From assembly GCF_000208745.1 (NCBI RefSeq), contig NC_030859.1:21396949-21460948 (forward strand): 64,000 bases of DNA. Reading direction: 5' to 3'. The translations under genes and the position numbers were made by a program. Shown here in pieces: positions 38,075 to 49,954 of the stretch (the stretch's first letter is position 1; every line of letters begins with the position of its first letter). The DNA is from Theobroma cacao. Taxonomy: Eukaryota > Streptophyta > Magnoliopsida > Malvales > Malvaceae. The notes below the pieces were generated by a model, which did not search any database, was not told the DNA's origin, and worked only from the letters and a program-made list of their open reading frames with translations.

Positions 38075-41000
38075 TCATTTAGGTGAGGCCTTGTCTTTCC
38101 TCCCAGCAAGAATAATAGAAATATGGAGTCCTCTGCTAAATGCTTGATTGAAGGGGATCCGGGTTTGGTATTCAGCTACAGAAGGGAGCCATGACAAAAT
38201 GGCTATGGGCATGAAAAGCAGCAATCCCATCACGTAGTCAATACACTGTGGCCATCTCCTTAACTGGCTTCCAGATTAACCCCTCCAACAAAGGCCTACA
38301 TGCTTGCCCAATCTTCGAGGACAAGGACATGGAAAGTTTTAGTTAGTACATTATTGTATGACAACCATAGATTATTAGAGATATGACAAGATGACATTGA
38401 TCCCATAATTTAGGAAAGCTTGAAACTTACAAGAAGAAAGGCCCACCGGGTAGGCAAGAAGGCAGGGGCAGCATCCCATAAATCTGATGTAGTGAGGCCA
38501 CATACTATGATTAAGCCGATCATGATTGCCAAGGAGGCACAAAAAACGAATGCTTTGAACATCCTGTATACCAGCCGACATGCGATACTCAGTATTTGTC
38601 TACCCACTGATACAATCTGCAGCAACACAGAAATCACAAGAAGCAAACAAACAGATCAATCTGTCTTGGTAACAAAACAGAAAGAGGGGAAAAGAAAATC
38701 TTACTTATCTGTTATTTCCTACCAGAAGAACATATTTGCATGGAAAAACTCAAGCACAACGTTTACATATATGCTTGCACCCCTTTCCAGCTACAAACTA
38801 ACTATAGTTTCATTGCATACCTTTGACAATAAAAGCATGCTACCAAAACACCCCAAGAGAGTCCATAAACCTGCAATATTATAGGTTATAAGCTTATGGT
38901 AGCAACATCAGAGAGAGGATGGTCTTGCAACCTAACTGATCTTCAATAGCGCAAGAAAAAACAAATTTGTATCAGTGAAAATAGCATATTATACCAGCCA
39001 ACTCCTACTGTGATGAGCTATATTAAGGTGGTAGACAACCCCATATTGATAGACAAGGAAGCGAAGTGCAAGAACAATCTCAAGCACTCTTCCTAGTATG
39101 TTTGTGTATTTAAGGTGCTCTTGTTCTCCATCCCACCATGATTCCCAGCTTTTTTCAGGCCGAATACCAATACCTCCACGAATTCTTATCCACCGCTTCC
39201 AGTCTGTCCGATCATCCACTGTCTTTTGCCAGTCGAAACTGCAAGGGTTAAAGACAAAGGGAGCAAGTAACCACGATCCAACCCGGAACCAGATTGAGCA
39301 TGTGAATAACAAATAAATATTTGAGCTGCGATATGATTCCCCATAAACTTGGTACAAGATCAATAGTATGCTGAGTTCTAACCCTTTCACAAAGTGACTC
39401 CGTGAGTACAGTCCATAGTAATCAGCAAACTTGGCATGAAAAACAACAAATCCACGTCCAGCAGCTCGATATTTAGAAATGCAAGACCGTTGTCCCAAAC
39501 TAATGTGCCTTCGTTCCAAGCTGAAATGTAAAGAACACAGAGGCTAGCTGCAGCTGCATGATGATAAAGTCACCCAGAGCAGTGCGGAACCCTTTCTCCA
39601 GGCTAATCTCCATAAGCATAGGCAGGACCAATAGCGTGCCCATTTGAAAGACCGACTGAGGAATTAAAGCTGCTTCTAGAGACTTGTTCCGACTTATAAT
39701 TGAATTGTTTAGAATGTGTCTTTCCAATCCACTCACAACCAGATACAAACGTCCATAGAGGAAGAAATATACGGTAAGCTTGGTAACCTGAAACAATGTA
39801 ATGCTGATATCAGGGAAATTCATGTTTATTCCATTGCAAAGAGTTGTAGGGCAAAGATCTGATCACCTAAAGTTTATCTATTCACCATATTCAAGTACAT
39901 AAAACCTTATAAAGAAAGAAAATCAGTTTGGTTTCCTCACCATGCTATTAAAATAGAAACCAACAGTTGTGAAGTAGAATGACAGCATTCTATAGAAGTC
40001 AAATCGACATCCAAGGCGATACACATCACAACTAAGTGTTTGCTCTCCATTTCCACTTGCAACTTTTGCCTCAAAACATGATATTTGATTCATGCCCACA
40101 TCATGTCCTTTTCCAACTTGGATATAATCATGATGCGTTACATATCCCCCTCGAAGAGTTGAATTGAACCCTGGAAAAAAACTTGTTTAGTTAACCGCAA
40201 TATTAAACTTATAGAGTTCTGTTTGATTAGTTACCTGAGAGTACCTGCAAATATGTCCTCACTTAAATTGATAGTTTTTGAAGCTTTGCTTATGCCACCC
40301 CTTGTTATGTGCAAGATTCTGTCAAATATGTCAGGATGGCCGTAATGGAATCGTACCCTGCAATGAGAAGATCATCATAGAAACAATGATCGTTATGATA
40401 GAAACAAATACAATCATACCAGAGAAGCTTGACTTGGCTCCATTCTTTTGCCTGTAGTTGGAGTGTTGAAAGATTTCATAGATTTTATTCATTTATCACT
40501 ATTATTTGGTAGGTTACTAAGTAGCACAAGCAACCATTTAACCTCCAGTTCAATGTGCATATCAGCAACAACCCTGTTCAATATTTCCTAAGTTACCAGT
40601 TACTCAAGATGAAAATTTGAGGGTACCTTAAAGGACTTGCTAATAAGCCTTGGCCGATGGTTACAAAGCTAGTCTTTTGATTGGACATAAACCAAGCAAG
40701 TGATGAAACACTGTAAAAGAAAATTAAAAAGCGTAAACATACATTAGTATTTAGCCAATCTGCAGAATGGCTGCATTTTGACTTGCTTGTGCATATCTGT
40801 TAAACTTATCGAGATCAATTAAATTTATAATGACAACTGGTCAGACTAAACTTTAGACCAAATATTGTAGGTTTCCATTGCCAGCTACAGTAGTGTTTGA
40901 ACTCTTCCAAAACATTTCTCATTTTAAGGGCTTTTCAAAATAGTTATCCTAAAAAACAAAAGTATTATAAGATACTCTAGAACCTTGATGACTATATCTT

Positions 41001-41145
41001 GAGATGGAGGTAGAAAAGCTACCTGACTCATGTCTGTAGTCTGCAAGGCTTCTCCGTGGGTAAAGATAATGGCATGGTTTTGGTTTTCAGGTTTTCCTTC
41101 ACCAACTTTTGTTGGAGGACCTGGAAGTTTGATGCGGTATATTTC
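38075..41145 (-). pseudogene. Callose synthase (glucan synthase-like) pseudogene, C-terminal part
   Basis: Relic of a 1,3-beta-glucan synthase of the plasma membrane; intact proteins have about 1,900 residues and only the last quarter is represented. Exon-like pieces on the minus strand, 5' to 3': 41145-41023 (EIYRIKLPGPPTKVGEGKP), a broken exon near 40965-40865 (DNYFE), 40710-40627 (SSLAWFMSNQ), 40357-40245 (RFHYGHPDIFDR), 40170-39941, 39787 to about 38998 (GRGFVVFHAKFA, EKSWESWWDGEQEHL), 38870-38821, 38616-38431, and a last exon ending near 38075. Lesions: a small deletion shifting frame near 40930-40950; an in-frame TAG at 39500-39502; a frameshift near 39467-39485; a frameshift near 38236-38246. 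No upstream exons were found. The multi-exon structure argues against the few-intron CalS11/12 type. It lies between two macro-domain copies on the opposite strand. Confidence 0.9.
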
Positions 41146-41674
41146 CTGGAAGTACAATGGATATTCAGTGTGCAAGGATGTTTTAAACAATTACTTATGT
41201 TAGAAAACTGACATAAGCTTGTAGGACAAAACATCAGTAAGCATGTGATAATTCTGACTTTCGATCAAATGTGTGGCCCAGACACATACCTAATCCAACA
41301 GAGGGACAAGAGCATTTTTGTTTCACTATCATGTTTTTGATGTTCTAAAGCAGGCACAATGTCATAGTAAAATTCATAGCATCGTTTATTGGATTGTCAT
41401 CACTATTCATAACATCATGTTTTTTATTATTTTCCATCCATACAAGAACCAAGAGAAAGCATGAAAAGCCAGTGGATTGTAGGAAATAATCCAAATAAAA
41501 CAAATAGTAATCATGAATGTGTGTTGGGGCAGCAGGTTAAAGGATGACACGCGACGCAGCAATGCATGACACGTAAACATCTATCTCTTAACAACGAGGA
41601 TATTGCTAGATTGCTGGATTGAATGCAGAAAATGTCACAGGCCAAGCGGCCGGTATCCAAGAAGCTAGTTCTAT

Positions 41675-41765
41675 AATATTTTTATGATTGAAGAAAGAGG
41701 ATTCGAACCCTATTCTTTGAGCAGAAAATCATGCACCAACTTAAGAGTTAACTGTTTGGATGCTA
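41675..41765 (-). repeat. Dispersed copy of the bZIP-intron SINE-like repeat
   Basis: Read on the minus strand this segment contains GTTGGTGCATGATTTTCTGC, TCAAAGAATAGGGTTCGAAT and CCTCTTTC in the same order and spacing as the tRNA-like part of the repeats at 1139-3022. Only this part matches clearly; the rest of the unit is not recognisable. Confidence 0.65.
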
Positions 41766-41995
41766 TTTTCATTTTAATATATTATAATTTACTAAAGATA
41801 TTGCCCTGTGGAACCAAGATTCCCCACCCCGACAACTGCTCCCTACTTTTTGCCAGTGTTGCCTCGTATAACCCAAACCTGTGCTGGTACAAAATCTTGA
41901 AGCAGAAATCATCTTTAAACTCTCTTTATCACCATCACCATCACCATCACCATCATCAGCAGCAGCAGCTTTTTAAGGTAGTTGGGATTTCAAAG

Positions 41996-44262
41996 ATGGG
42001 TTCAGCAACTGGGGGGAGAAGATGGTCATTGTCTGAAACCACTGAGCTTAACATCCAGAAAGGTAACATCACTCTGGGGTTTGTTGATGCCTCCCCTAAT
42101 GCTAATGTCACGTTTTTTTGTAAGAGCTCTGATATTCCTCTATTTCAGTGCATGATACTGACTATAATTATGCTCCTTTATACTTGAGGGTGCACAAGTT
42201 TATATGTATCTGTAATATTAGATTGGAGGCATGTATGCAACTATGAGGGAATTGCTTTCTTTTGCACAATGAGGGTCAACAACTATGATCAATCCAGCAA
42301 ATGAGAGAATGCTTGGTGGTGGTGGCGCAGATGGAGGTATATATATTCTTGTGATGAACTTTTAGTATGGGTATCTAACCTTAAACCGATTGATAATAAT
42401 TGGAGAGGCCGATGTTATACAAGAATTCAAGATCTTGCTGAGTTTCTTCTTCTTAATTTCTCTTTAACCTTCTTAGTGTCATACAAGAAATGAACCTGTC
42501 ATGACCAATGTTTCTGATGCATGGATATGTACTAGCCATACATAAGGCTGCTGGACCAGAACTCCTGGAAGCATGCTATAAAGTCCCTGAAGTTCAACCT
42601 GAAGTACGCTGTCCAACAGGAGAAGCAAGGATTACCCCGTAAGTTTCTTCCTAACTAATATTAGAGTTTAGAATCAATAGTCTACTGCTGCTGTCATCCT
42701 AACCTTGCAAAGTGTTGCAGAGGTTTCAAACTGCCTGCATCTCATGTGATTCACACTGTTGGACCAATCTATGATTCTGACAAAGACCCCAAAGCTTCCT
42801 TGACAAGTGCATACAAGTATGCATTGATATGATGATTCTTGCCACCATTTTTATTGGTTTGCTTTGTTTATCATTCTAAAACAAGATCTCCTTTTCTTCC
42901 CAAATTGGTTTCAGGAACTGCTTGAGTGTGGCTAAAGAGAACAATGTTAAATACATTGCTTTTACTGCAGTATCCTGTGGTGTATATGGGTAAGTAATGC
43001 TAAGGAACCACCCATGTGCTTTCTGCTTGTTCCCCAACCCCCTCTCTTCTTCTCCCCCCTTGTCCTAGAAAGTAGTTGAAACTTTTGCATATACATGATC
43101 AAGAACAAAAAGCTTAGTCTATTGTGACTTCCATTGCAAAGCTCTTGTTGGAAATAGACGAGTATTCTAAGGTAACTTTGGCCGAATTGCATCTGTTTTT
43201 GCCTTTTGTGATGATATGTTTATTAAAGAATGCTGTTCAATTGGAGATGTGGATAACTTGCATAACTTTCTGGCCCCTCGAAGGTGCATGAACTCATAGA
43301 TAAGTTTATTGGAGAGTCATTCCCTTCTGCAAAATTCTATATCCATCTAGTTAATGAAATCTTGATGTGACTATGGATTCTGAATTAGCTAGGTTCAATT
43401 GTTTGTAGAAAAAGTAACACCAGTTGATCTTTTACTTTTTCCTTTCTGAAAACTTTGCAGATATCCTTTTGAGGAAGCTGCTACGGTTGCTATATCTACT
43501 GTCAAAGAATTTGCAGATGACATTAAAGAGGTAATGTACTTTTGTTTTTGTTCGGATTGACAATCTTGAAGTTCATGGTATTTCTCTACTGTTGATTGAT
43601 TCCTCCATTTCACTTGTTTAAATCCCAATTTTTATACCATTTTATCATTATGCTTTTGCTTAAATATAGTATCAGTATGATTAGTTCAAAGAACATGCAG
43701 TCTCCAATACCAATTACGGCTTCCTATATTGTTTTCTCAAACATGTAACAAATGAAACTTATGAAAGCATTACTTTTGATGATGATTGGAGCTTTGAAGG
43801 CTTTTGCATGATCTATAATCCTATATTATTCTTCTGACTGGTTTAGCATCTGAGTTTAAACTTCAAAGAGCATCATTAACATAACCCCAACTAACCATCT
43901 TCCCGTCTAACTGTCCAAGATGATAATGTTGTTTGGTGCAAATACCAGGCCAACTCTTGTTTGACTCTTGGCTCAAATACCATCATCTGCTCATGGCCTT
44001 CTTGTCATCACCAAGGGTAACAAATGGCCACCCTCTATGGCAATTCATGCCAGATTCTTCCTCCTCGTTTCACTAGATCCATCCTTATCAGACCTGTTCC
44101 CTGATTTCAAGGGATGAGAAGAACTTGATATGCCTATCAGTATTTTGTTAGAAGATGGTTGGCACTCACCTTAGTTGCTGTTTGCAGGTGCACTTTGTTC
44201 TCTTCTCAGATCAAATCTACAATGTTTGGTTGAACAAGGCAAAGGAATTGCTCCAAGCTTAG
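41996..44262 (+). pseudogene. Second macro-domain gene copy, rearranged at its 5' end
   Basis: Paralogue of the gene at 35552. Exon 1-like sequence at 41996-42115 (MGSATGG..., counterpart of the internal start of copy 1) is followed not by an intron but by about 140 bp resembling the 3'UTR of copy 1 (42149-42292), and the exon 2 acceptor is missing. The original donor GTCAGT is GTCACG here. From exon 2 onward everything is intact: 42285-42336, 42536-42638, 42721-42816, 42915-42989, 43461-43530 and 44188-44262, all GT-AG, in phase, ending LLQA-stop. An in-frame ATG at 42285 sits directly before INPANERMLGGGGADG, so a 164-residue product lacking the first strands of the macro fold is possible. 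The upstream transit-peptide region is degraded, with a His/Gln codon run. I call it a pseudogene; a truncated functional protein is the alternative. Confidence 0.75.
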
Positions 44263-45403
44263 TTCATGACAGCAGCTAGAATTACGTTGCTCTACCTTGT
44301 TGCTTGAGGCTGCAAAACTTTAGATGTGTATCTCAATTGACTTGGAGGCCTGTATGCAATTATGAGAGATTGCTTTAATTTTTGGTTTGTGAGGTTCCAG
44401 AACTTTAGATGAATTTGAGGCATCTATGCTTATCTGTAGACAAAATGCATGTTCGTGCTAGTGTGGTATTAATGGTCTAGATATGTTGTCTTAAGTTTGA
44501 GCAAATATTTGTTTGCCATTGTATTCAGAAGTATTTCATTGGATTGTGGAGTTGTTGCCCTCAATTCCCTGGCTGTTGCTGCTGCCTTCTCTCTCCTGTT
44601 TGTGGATGGGAAAGCAGTGAACATAACAATATAATGGTAAAACTGCCCCGATAACATTGAGTTTCTTTGATTTTCCTCATCATTTTGACCAAATTCAGGA
44701 GTTTCTTTTGTCAATAATATGCATAATGCTTACACATTAGCTGAATAATATAGTATAAGAGGTTTTAGCAGCATTTCTTTGGGGAATAGACATAAAGCTA
44801 CAGAGGAGAGTTGAGGCAAACCACACAGCCAATCTCAACAAGTTTTTCACAAGTCATAAGAGATTTCTGGATTTCCGAATCATTATGACAACAATGGTGC
44901 ATCCGAAATCAGCTAAGGAAAGAAAAAGATATATAAACCAAGCAACCAGAGCTATATATCCTTTCAGTTTATTTAGTAAAAATAGATCCCCACAAACAAT
45001 GGATGTGCTATGCTCTTCTGAGGGAATACATCAAGTTGTGTCAAGACCTCAACTTTAATAATATACATAGGCTCAACTCCCCTAACCCTATGTAGTGGCT
45101 CCACACAGACCACAAAGGTTCTTCAAGAATCAACAAGAAGAAATGAGTCTTGCTGAATCTTGGTATAGCAGACCTATAGAAATCCCTGAACCTTCTTTTT
45201 CTTTCCACTCTGATGTGGAAGAAGCTTTTAGCAGAACTGTACACAGTTGCAGCTCAACTGATGGCGAAAACATGTACATAACATAACAGACTACAAAAAT
45301 CTGCTTTCATTTAAAGTGAAGCAAAAAATCGAAGACTTTGTTTTGGCCGGTGAAACTCCAAGAGTACAGCATGCAGTCATAACCTCTTTGTAAAATGTGA
45401 AAC
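44263..45403. other. Intergenic between convergent macro copy 2 and reticulon gene
   Basis: 3' flanks of both genes. The first ~180 bp resemble the 3'UTR of macro copy 1 (shared GGAGGC.TGTATGCAA.TATGAG). No other gene was seen; short frames at 44469-44714 and 45095-45286 are unsupported. Confidence 0.5.
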
Positions 45404-48249
45404 TTAGACATCTTTTTCCTTGAATAAACTCCGGGGGATTCTGTTAGTCACACTCTCATCTACTATCTTATAGTGCTGGGAAAATTTTCGGTGGATCATT
45501 CCACAGCATTTATCCACACGTTCTTCATATTTGTTATAGAAGACAGGTATGGTAATCGATAAGATGGTTCCTGCCATCAACAAATGCCAAATACATTATA
45601 AGTAAATGAGTACACCATTGAAGATTCCTACACAATGAGCGAAAGTTCATTGACAAAATGCCTCCCATTCTGAATTAATTTGCAAAAGCAGGCATAGATA
45701 TGCAAAATATCCCATGACGTCAAGCCAGCTAGAAAGTTTGTAACAGGAGCTTGATATCAGATTTTATTAATTTTAAAAAACACAAATACATGATCATTTA
45801 CCAGAAACAATGCAAACTAGGTTGTGATTAAAACAACCAGGGTAAATTTAGTTACATTTAATGTTATGTCAGTTGAACCAAAAAAAAAAAGAGAATACTA
45901 ATTATATCCACAAATCAAAAAGGAAGATGAATATGCATTCAGTTGACAGATGAACTGCTTACCAATATAGGCAAGTGTGAAGAAAGAGCAATAGCTACCA
46001 ATGGCAGATAAGAGCCATAGACAAATCACAACCTGCCAAGTGAACTAAAAGTTAGAAAACTTTATTAAGCACCAGCCTTCCCCACCTCAATAAACAAAAA
46101 ATAAGGACAGAAAAGCAGGTAGAGTGGAACATGTTTAGTGAGATTGCAAAAGCGGGGTAGAACCCAGGACCCTATACAAACAGCATAGAAATCGATTATG
46201 GCATTTAGCAAATAGAAACCTGATGCAAACTAATGATTAACCATCTGGGCAAAAAACAGGATAGGTTAAAATGAACAGAAGAGTGTTTGCTGGAAGAGCA
46301 AGAGCTGTTTGTGAAGAAGAACCATCTGTTTGAAAGCAATCATGGTTTAATTATGAAGTTCATAGTTAAATTGGCAAATTCTGCTAATCAATCTTGTTTG
46401 GGAGATGACATTAGAGTGAAATAGAGTATATGGATGATTAATTGATCTACTCCCAATTTGTGAGATTTTGGCCCTCAGTGGGTGGGTGGGTGGGGGGTTG
46501 CCACTAATCCGCTTTCCTATACCACACTGAAACACACTTCATACTAATGACTCCCTTCAATGATATTAATAATAATAATAAATCATATATTAACTAGATG
46601 ATAATTCCACCAACAATACCACAATGCTGCACACATGGAATTCTATTTCAACGTTGATTCTTTTTCCCTTTGTAGTGTATGTGTATAATGCAGCACAGAA
46701 TACTCAGATAAAATACAACTGGTTTAAACTGACCTTGAAAAAGAGTCGAAAATCTTTGCCAATTGTTATATCATGAGCCATAAGAAGCACATTATTGATT
46801 TTAACACGAAATGATGCTGCAGCGTTATTAACCATTTCCTCTGACAACTCAAGTTCTGGTAATGTTTGTAGTTGTCTGCTTAAACAATACACAGGCATCA
46901 TTGTCAAAAATGGCTTCAACACTAAAAAAGGAATGAACACATATGGAGGAAATATTAGTCATACCTATTTCTTAAAGCAGCATAGTTGGCACGGACAAAC
47001 AACAATACAATTAATATCAGCAAGACATCTGAACAAATGGATAAGAATGGTAATCCAGACCGTTCAAATATGAGCCAAGCAACAGTAGCAACAACAATGA
47101 CACCAAAAGAATCCCGCCACCGCTTCCACAAGAGTATATCAGCCACTAGGAACACAAGAAGCAAAATTTGTAAATTTATCACATAAAACAAATCCACTAG
47201 TATTATAAGGTGAAAACTAATGGAGTCAGTGTGAAAAAATAATCTTACAGCAATTATATCATACTATACAACAGAATTAACCCAACATCATACTAATTAT
47301 AATAAAAAACGTTGATGGAGGAATGTTAAAAGCCACAAACTTTTGCCTATAAGACCAAAATAAATAAAGATCGAAGATAAATGCTGAATGAGCACAGATC
47401 AAAAGGAAAGTTGGCTTCCAAGGATATTATCCCACCAGGGAAAACTCAGCAAAGGATTCACCTTCAGTTTCTATTATGTGTCACATCCACAATTTAGAGC
47501 ACAAAATTAAACAAGATAATCAGCATCATTTCCTCTCCACCAAGAAACCCATCACCCTCCATCAAGGGAAAAGAAAAAGGGTACACTCCATGGAGTTACC
47601 CTTGTAAAAATAAATAGAGAACCAACCTCTTGCAAAACGATATCACCACACCAATATGGTGGGAAAAGAAGGTTTGCGTAAGAGTAGCATAGCATAGACA
47701 AGACCAAAACAAAATAAAAGAACATCTGCATCTCTCTAAAAGAAGAAAACTCAAAACAGTGAGCCTCAAATTGTAAGAGTAGCATATCATTTGGCCTATG
47801 CACAAATGTGTAACTGCTATAGCATAACTGCGTACAGAGAGATGATCACCCCATTTTTCCTAAACCAAATTTAATCCTATTTATCACTTCTTGTTCCTAA
47901 AATTCACTTCCCATTATAATCTCATTTTGCCTAACATTTCATTACAATTCCAAAGGGCACTATTTAAACAAAACATCAAAGTACCCCAAGAATCACCTAT
48001 CCATTGAAGAAATTCGGTTGATTTCATTGAAAGGCAAGAACAAACAAGAGAGATAAACAAAATGGAAAAGAAAATAAAAGATGGGTATTTTCTGTTTCAA
48101 TTTCTTTTACCTTCACCACCACCCAGAAACTGGTGAAGTGAACCCTGACGACCAAACAAACGGTAACCACCGGAGGATGTTGTTGAAGAAGTGGAAGATA
48201 TTGTCTGATTTCTTGACTCTTCCCCATCAGTGTTACTCGAATTCTCCAT
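45404..48249 (-). CDS. RTNLB: Reticulon-like protein B
   Basis: ER membrane protein that shapes tubules through paired hydrophobic hairpins. Five exons, in transcript order: 48249-48111, 47145-46965, 46875-46734, 46032-45963, 45570-45404, all in phase, giving 232 residues. Residues 1-46 are a Ser/Thr-rich cytosolic N-terminus ([20 protein letters not shown]). The reticulon homology domain starts [20 protein letters not shown], the classic plant RTNLB opening, followed by the first hairpin ([20 protein letters not shown]), a hydrophilic loop ([20 protein letters not shown]), and the second hairpin ([19 protein letters not shown] through [14 protein letters not shown]). The C-terminus (SLFKEKDV) is short and has no evident KKxx signal. 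The start is the first ATG of the exon and gives the expected short N-terminus. The family is certain; the subgroup is not assigned. Confidence 0.95.
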
Positions 48250-49159
48250 TACTTGCAATCCAGAAATGAAAAAACAAAAAAAAAACCCACAAATTTCAAA
48301 TCTTGCAGAATTTTTTCTCTCTTTGAAGCCAAATTTCAGGGTCCCAGATCTATGGCAGAGTCGACGAACAAAAAAACATACAGACCCTTCTTTTCAATTT
48401 ATTTTGGGAAGAAAGAAAGTTCCTTTCTTCGTTCTGTTCTGTCTGACTTGGATAAAATACATATATATAGGAGACGACAAGACTGACGTCTATCTAATAT
48501 TTGTCAAAAGAATTTTTTTTAATGACGTAATATTAAAAAATTCCTAAATTATTCACAAAATTTTAAATAATTTATTAATTTTTAATACATTTAATCCAGA
48601 TCTAACTGGATTATGAACCATTCAAAAAATGTATGTTTTGATATCACTTGTTACGAGTTAAAATTTAAATAAACTTATAAATCACAATCTATATTTTCAA
48701 TTTAAAAAATATATTTGATAAACGATTCAAAATTCATATTTATATATCAAAATTCATTCCATCTCGTATTAATATGATATCCGAGATAACAGTTTAATCA
48801 ATTTTTTTATATTTTTATTTTGATTAAATAATTAATAAAATTATTATTTATAATTTTATGTAACGTGACATTCAAACATATCATAATCACATGATATTTT
48901 CACTTGCACGACTATAACATGTAAATATAACATGATAAATAATATTTTAATTAATAATAATTAATTAATTATTAATTATAAATTTTAATGTATTTTTTAT
49001 GCTCCTTGGGTCATGACATTATTTTTTTTATATGTTTGATATGAAACAGAAATCAATTGACAATGGGGTATCAGGTTTGGATTAAACCAGATTATCCTGG
49101 CATTCTATTCTCTAGCCTTCTGGGTGGTACAACTCTTTCCCTGAACCTTCACTTTCTCA
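48250..49159. other. Intergenic: reticulon promoter side and AT-rich DNA
   Basis: Reticulon 5'UTR/promoter to about 48480, then very AT-rich DNA (48500-49010) with no supported feature. Confidence 0.45.
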
Positions 49160-49630
49160 TTTATGTATTCCAGGTTTCCATTGTTCTATCCTGAAAGCCG
49201 TATCTTGCTGTCTATTCTCTTGCTAGGCATCTCAAGAACTATGTTTCTTGTTGGCCTTGAGTTTGCATTAGCTGGAATGGCCCTGGATTCTTATAATGGC
49301 ATTCATGGGATTCATAATGAAAGCCTTAGCAATGGCATCTTGGGCCCTGGAAATACCATACTAGCAACCAATGCTGCATTGGCATGCATCCTGGGCATGT
49401 CTATCATCATCTGCAACTAATTTTCCGAAAAGAAAAACTTGCCTAAGGTTTCTCTCTTCTGATATTGTCATAGAAAAATGATGGTGAATCCAGGCCTCCA
49501 CCTGAAATGGGAAGTGCAGCAGCAAAAGCTGATGTTGTCCTGAAATCGCCTCTTAGACAGCGAAACAACAATGATTTGCCTGCATTAAGGCTTTGCAAAC
49601 TCTATATCGAGTAAGCGCGCTGAAGATCAA
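49160..49630 (+). pseudogene. Unidentified membrane-protein-like exons, possibly a gene fragment
   Basis: An 86-codon frame at 49163-49420 has two strongly hydrophobic stretches (SRILLSILLLGISRTMFLVG and ATNAALACILGMSIIIC) separated by a polar loop. A plausible acceptor (TATTCCAG at 49164-49171) lies just before GFPLF-type sequence. A second coding-like stretch, 49476 to about 49615, follows TGTCATAG and reads NDGESRPPPEMGSAAAKADV, ending with TAA. The two parts have no obvious joining donor, and no upstream exons were found. I do not recognise the family; the pattern (membrane segments then a short Pro-rich tail) would suit the last exons of a small plant multi-pass protein. It could be a truncated duplicate. 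It is convergent with the MATE gene. Confidence 0.35.
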
Positions 49631-49954
49631 CTGATGGAATCAGCAGATTAGATGCAGGGGAGGAGGCATTGAATGTTAAAGACTCTTGACTTGCAACCTG
49701 GTTTCATATTGCACAATTAAGTGATAAAGATAAAATTTGTCAATTCTGTTACTTGCAGAGAAGTACAGTTATTCTACCAATGCATATCCTATAAGCTGGC
49801 AACAATGTTGGTTCTCCCAGCCTGCCAAAGAAAAAGGACCAAAATAGATAAAAGCAAGTAAAAAAGGAACATGAAGATCTTTTGCTAGTTTAGCTTATTA
49901 GGGGATCATCTCATGTTAAAAGAGCTCTAGTTTTGAATTACTAGAAAACTAATA

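Noticed and set aside
41684..42187. 167-codon frame with a poly-His/Gln stretch as a stand-alone gene
   Set aside because: It reads through the reverse-oriented SINE-like copy, the decayed leader of the macro copy and 3'UTR-like sequence; only the part after 41996 has homology.
46139..46180. B-box-like GGGTTCTACCC on the minus strand in a reticulon intron as a SINE head
   Set aside because: No convincing A box at the right distance and no A-tail; left out.
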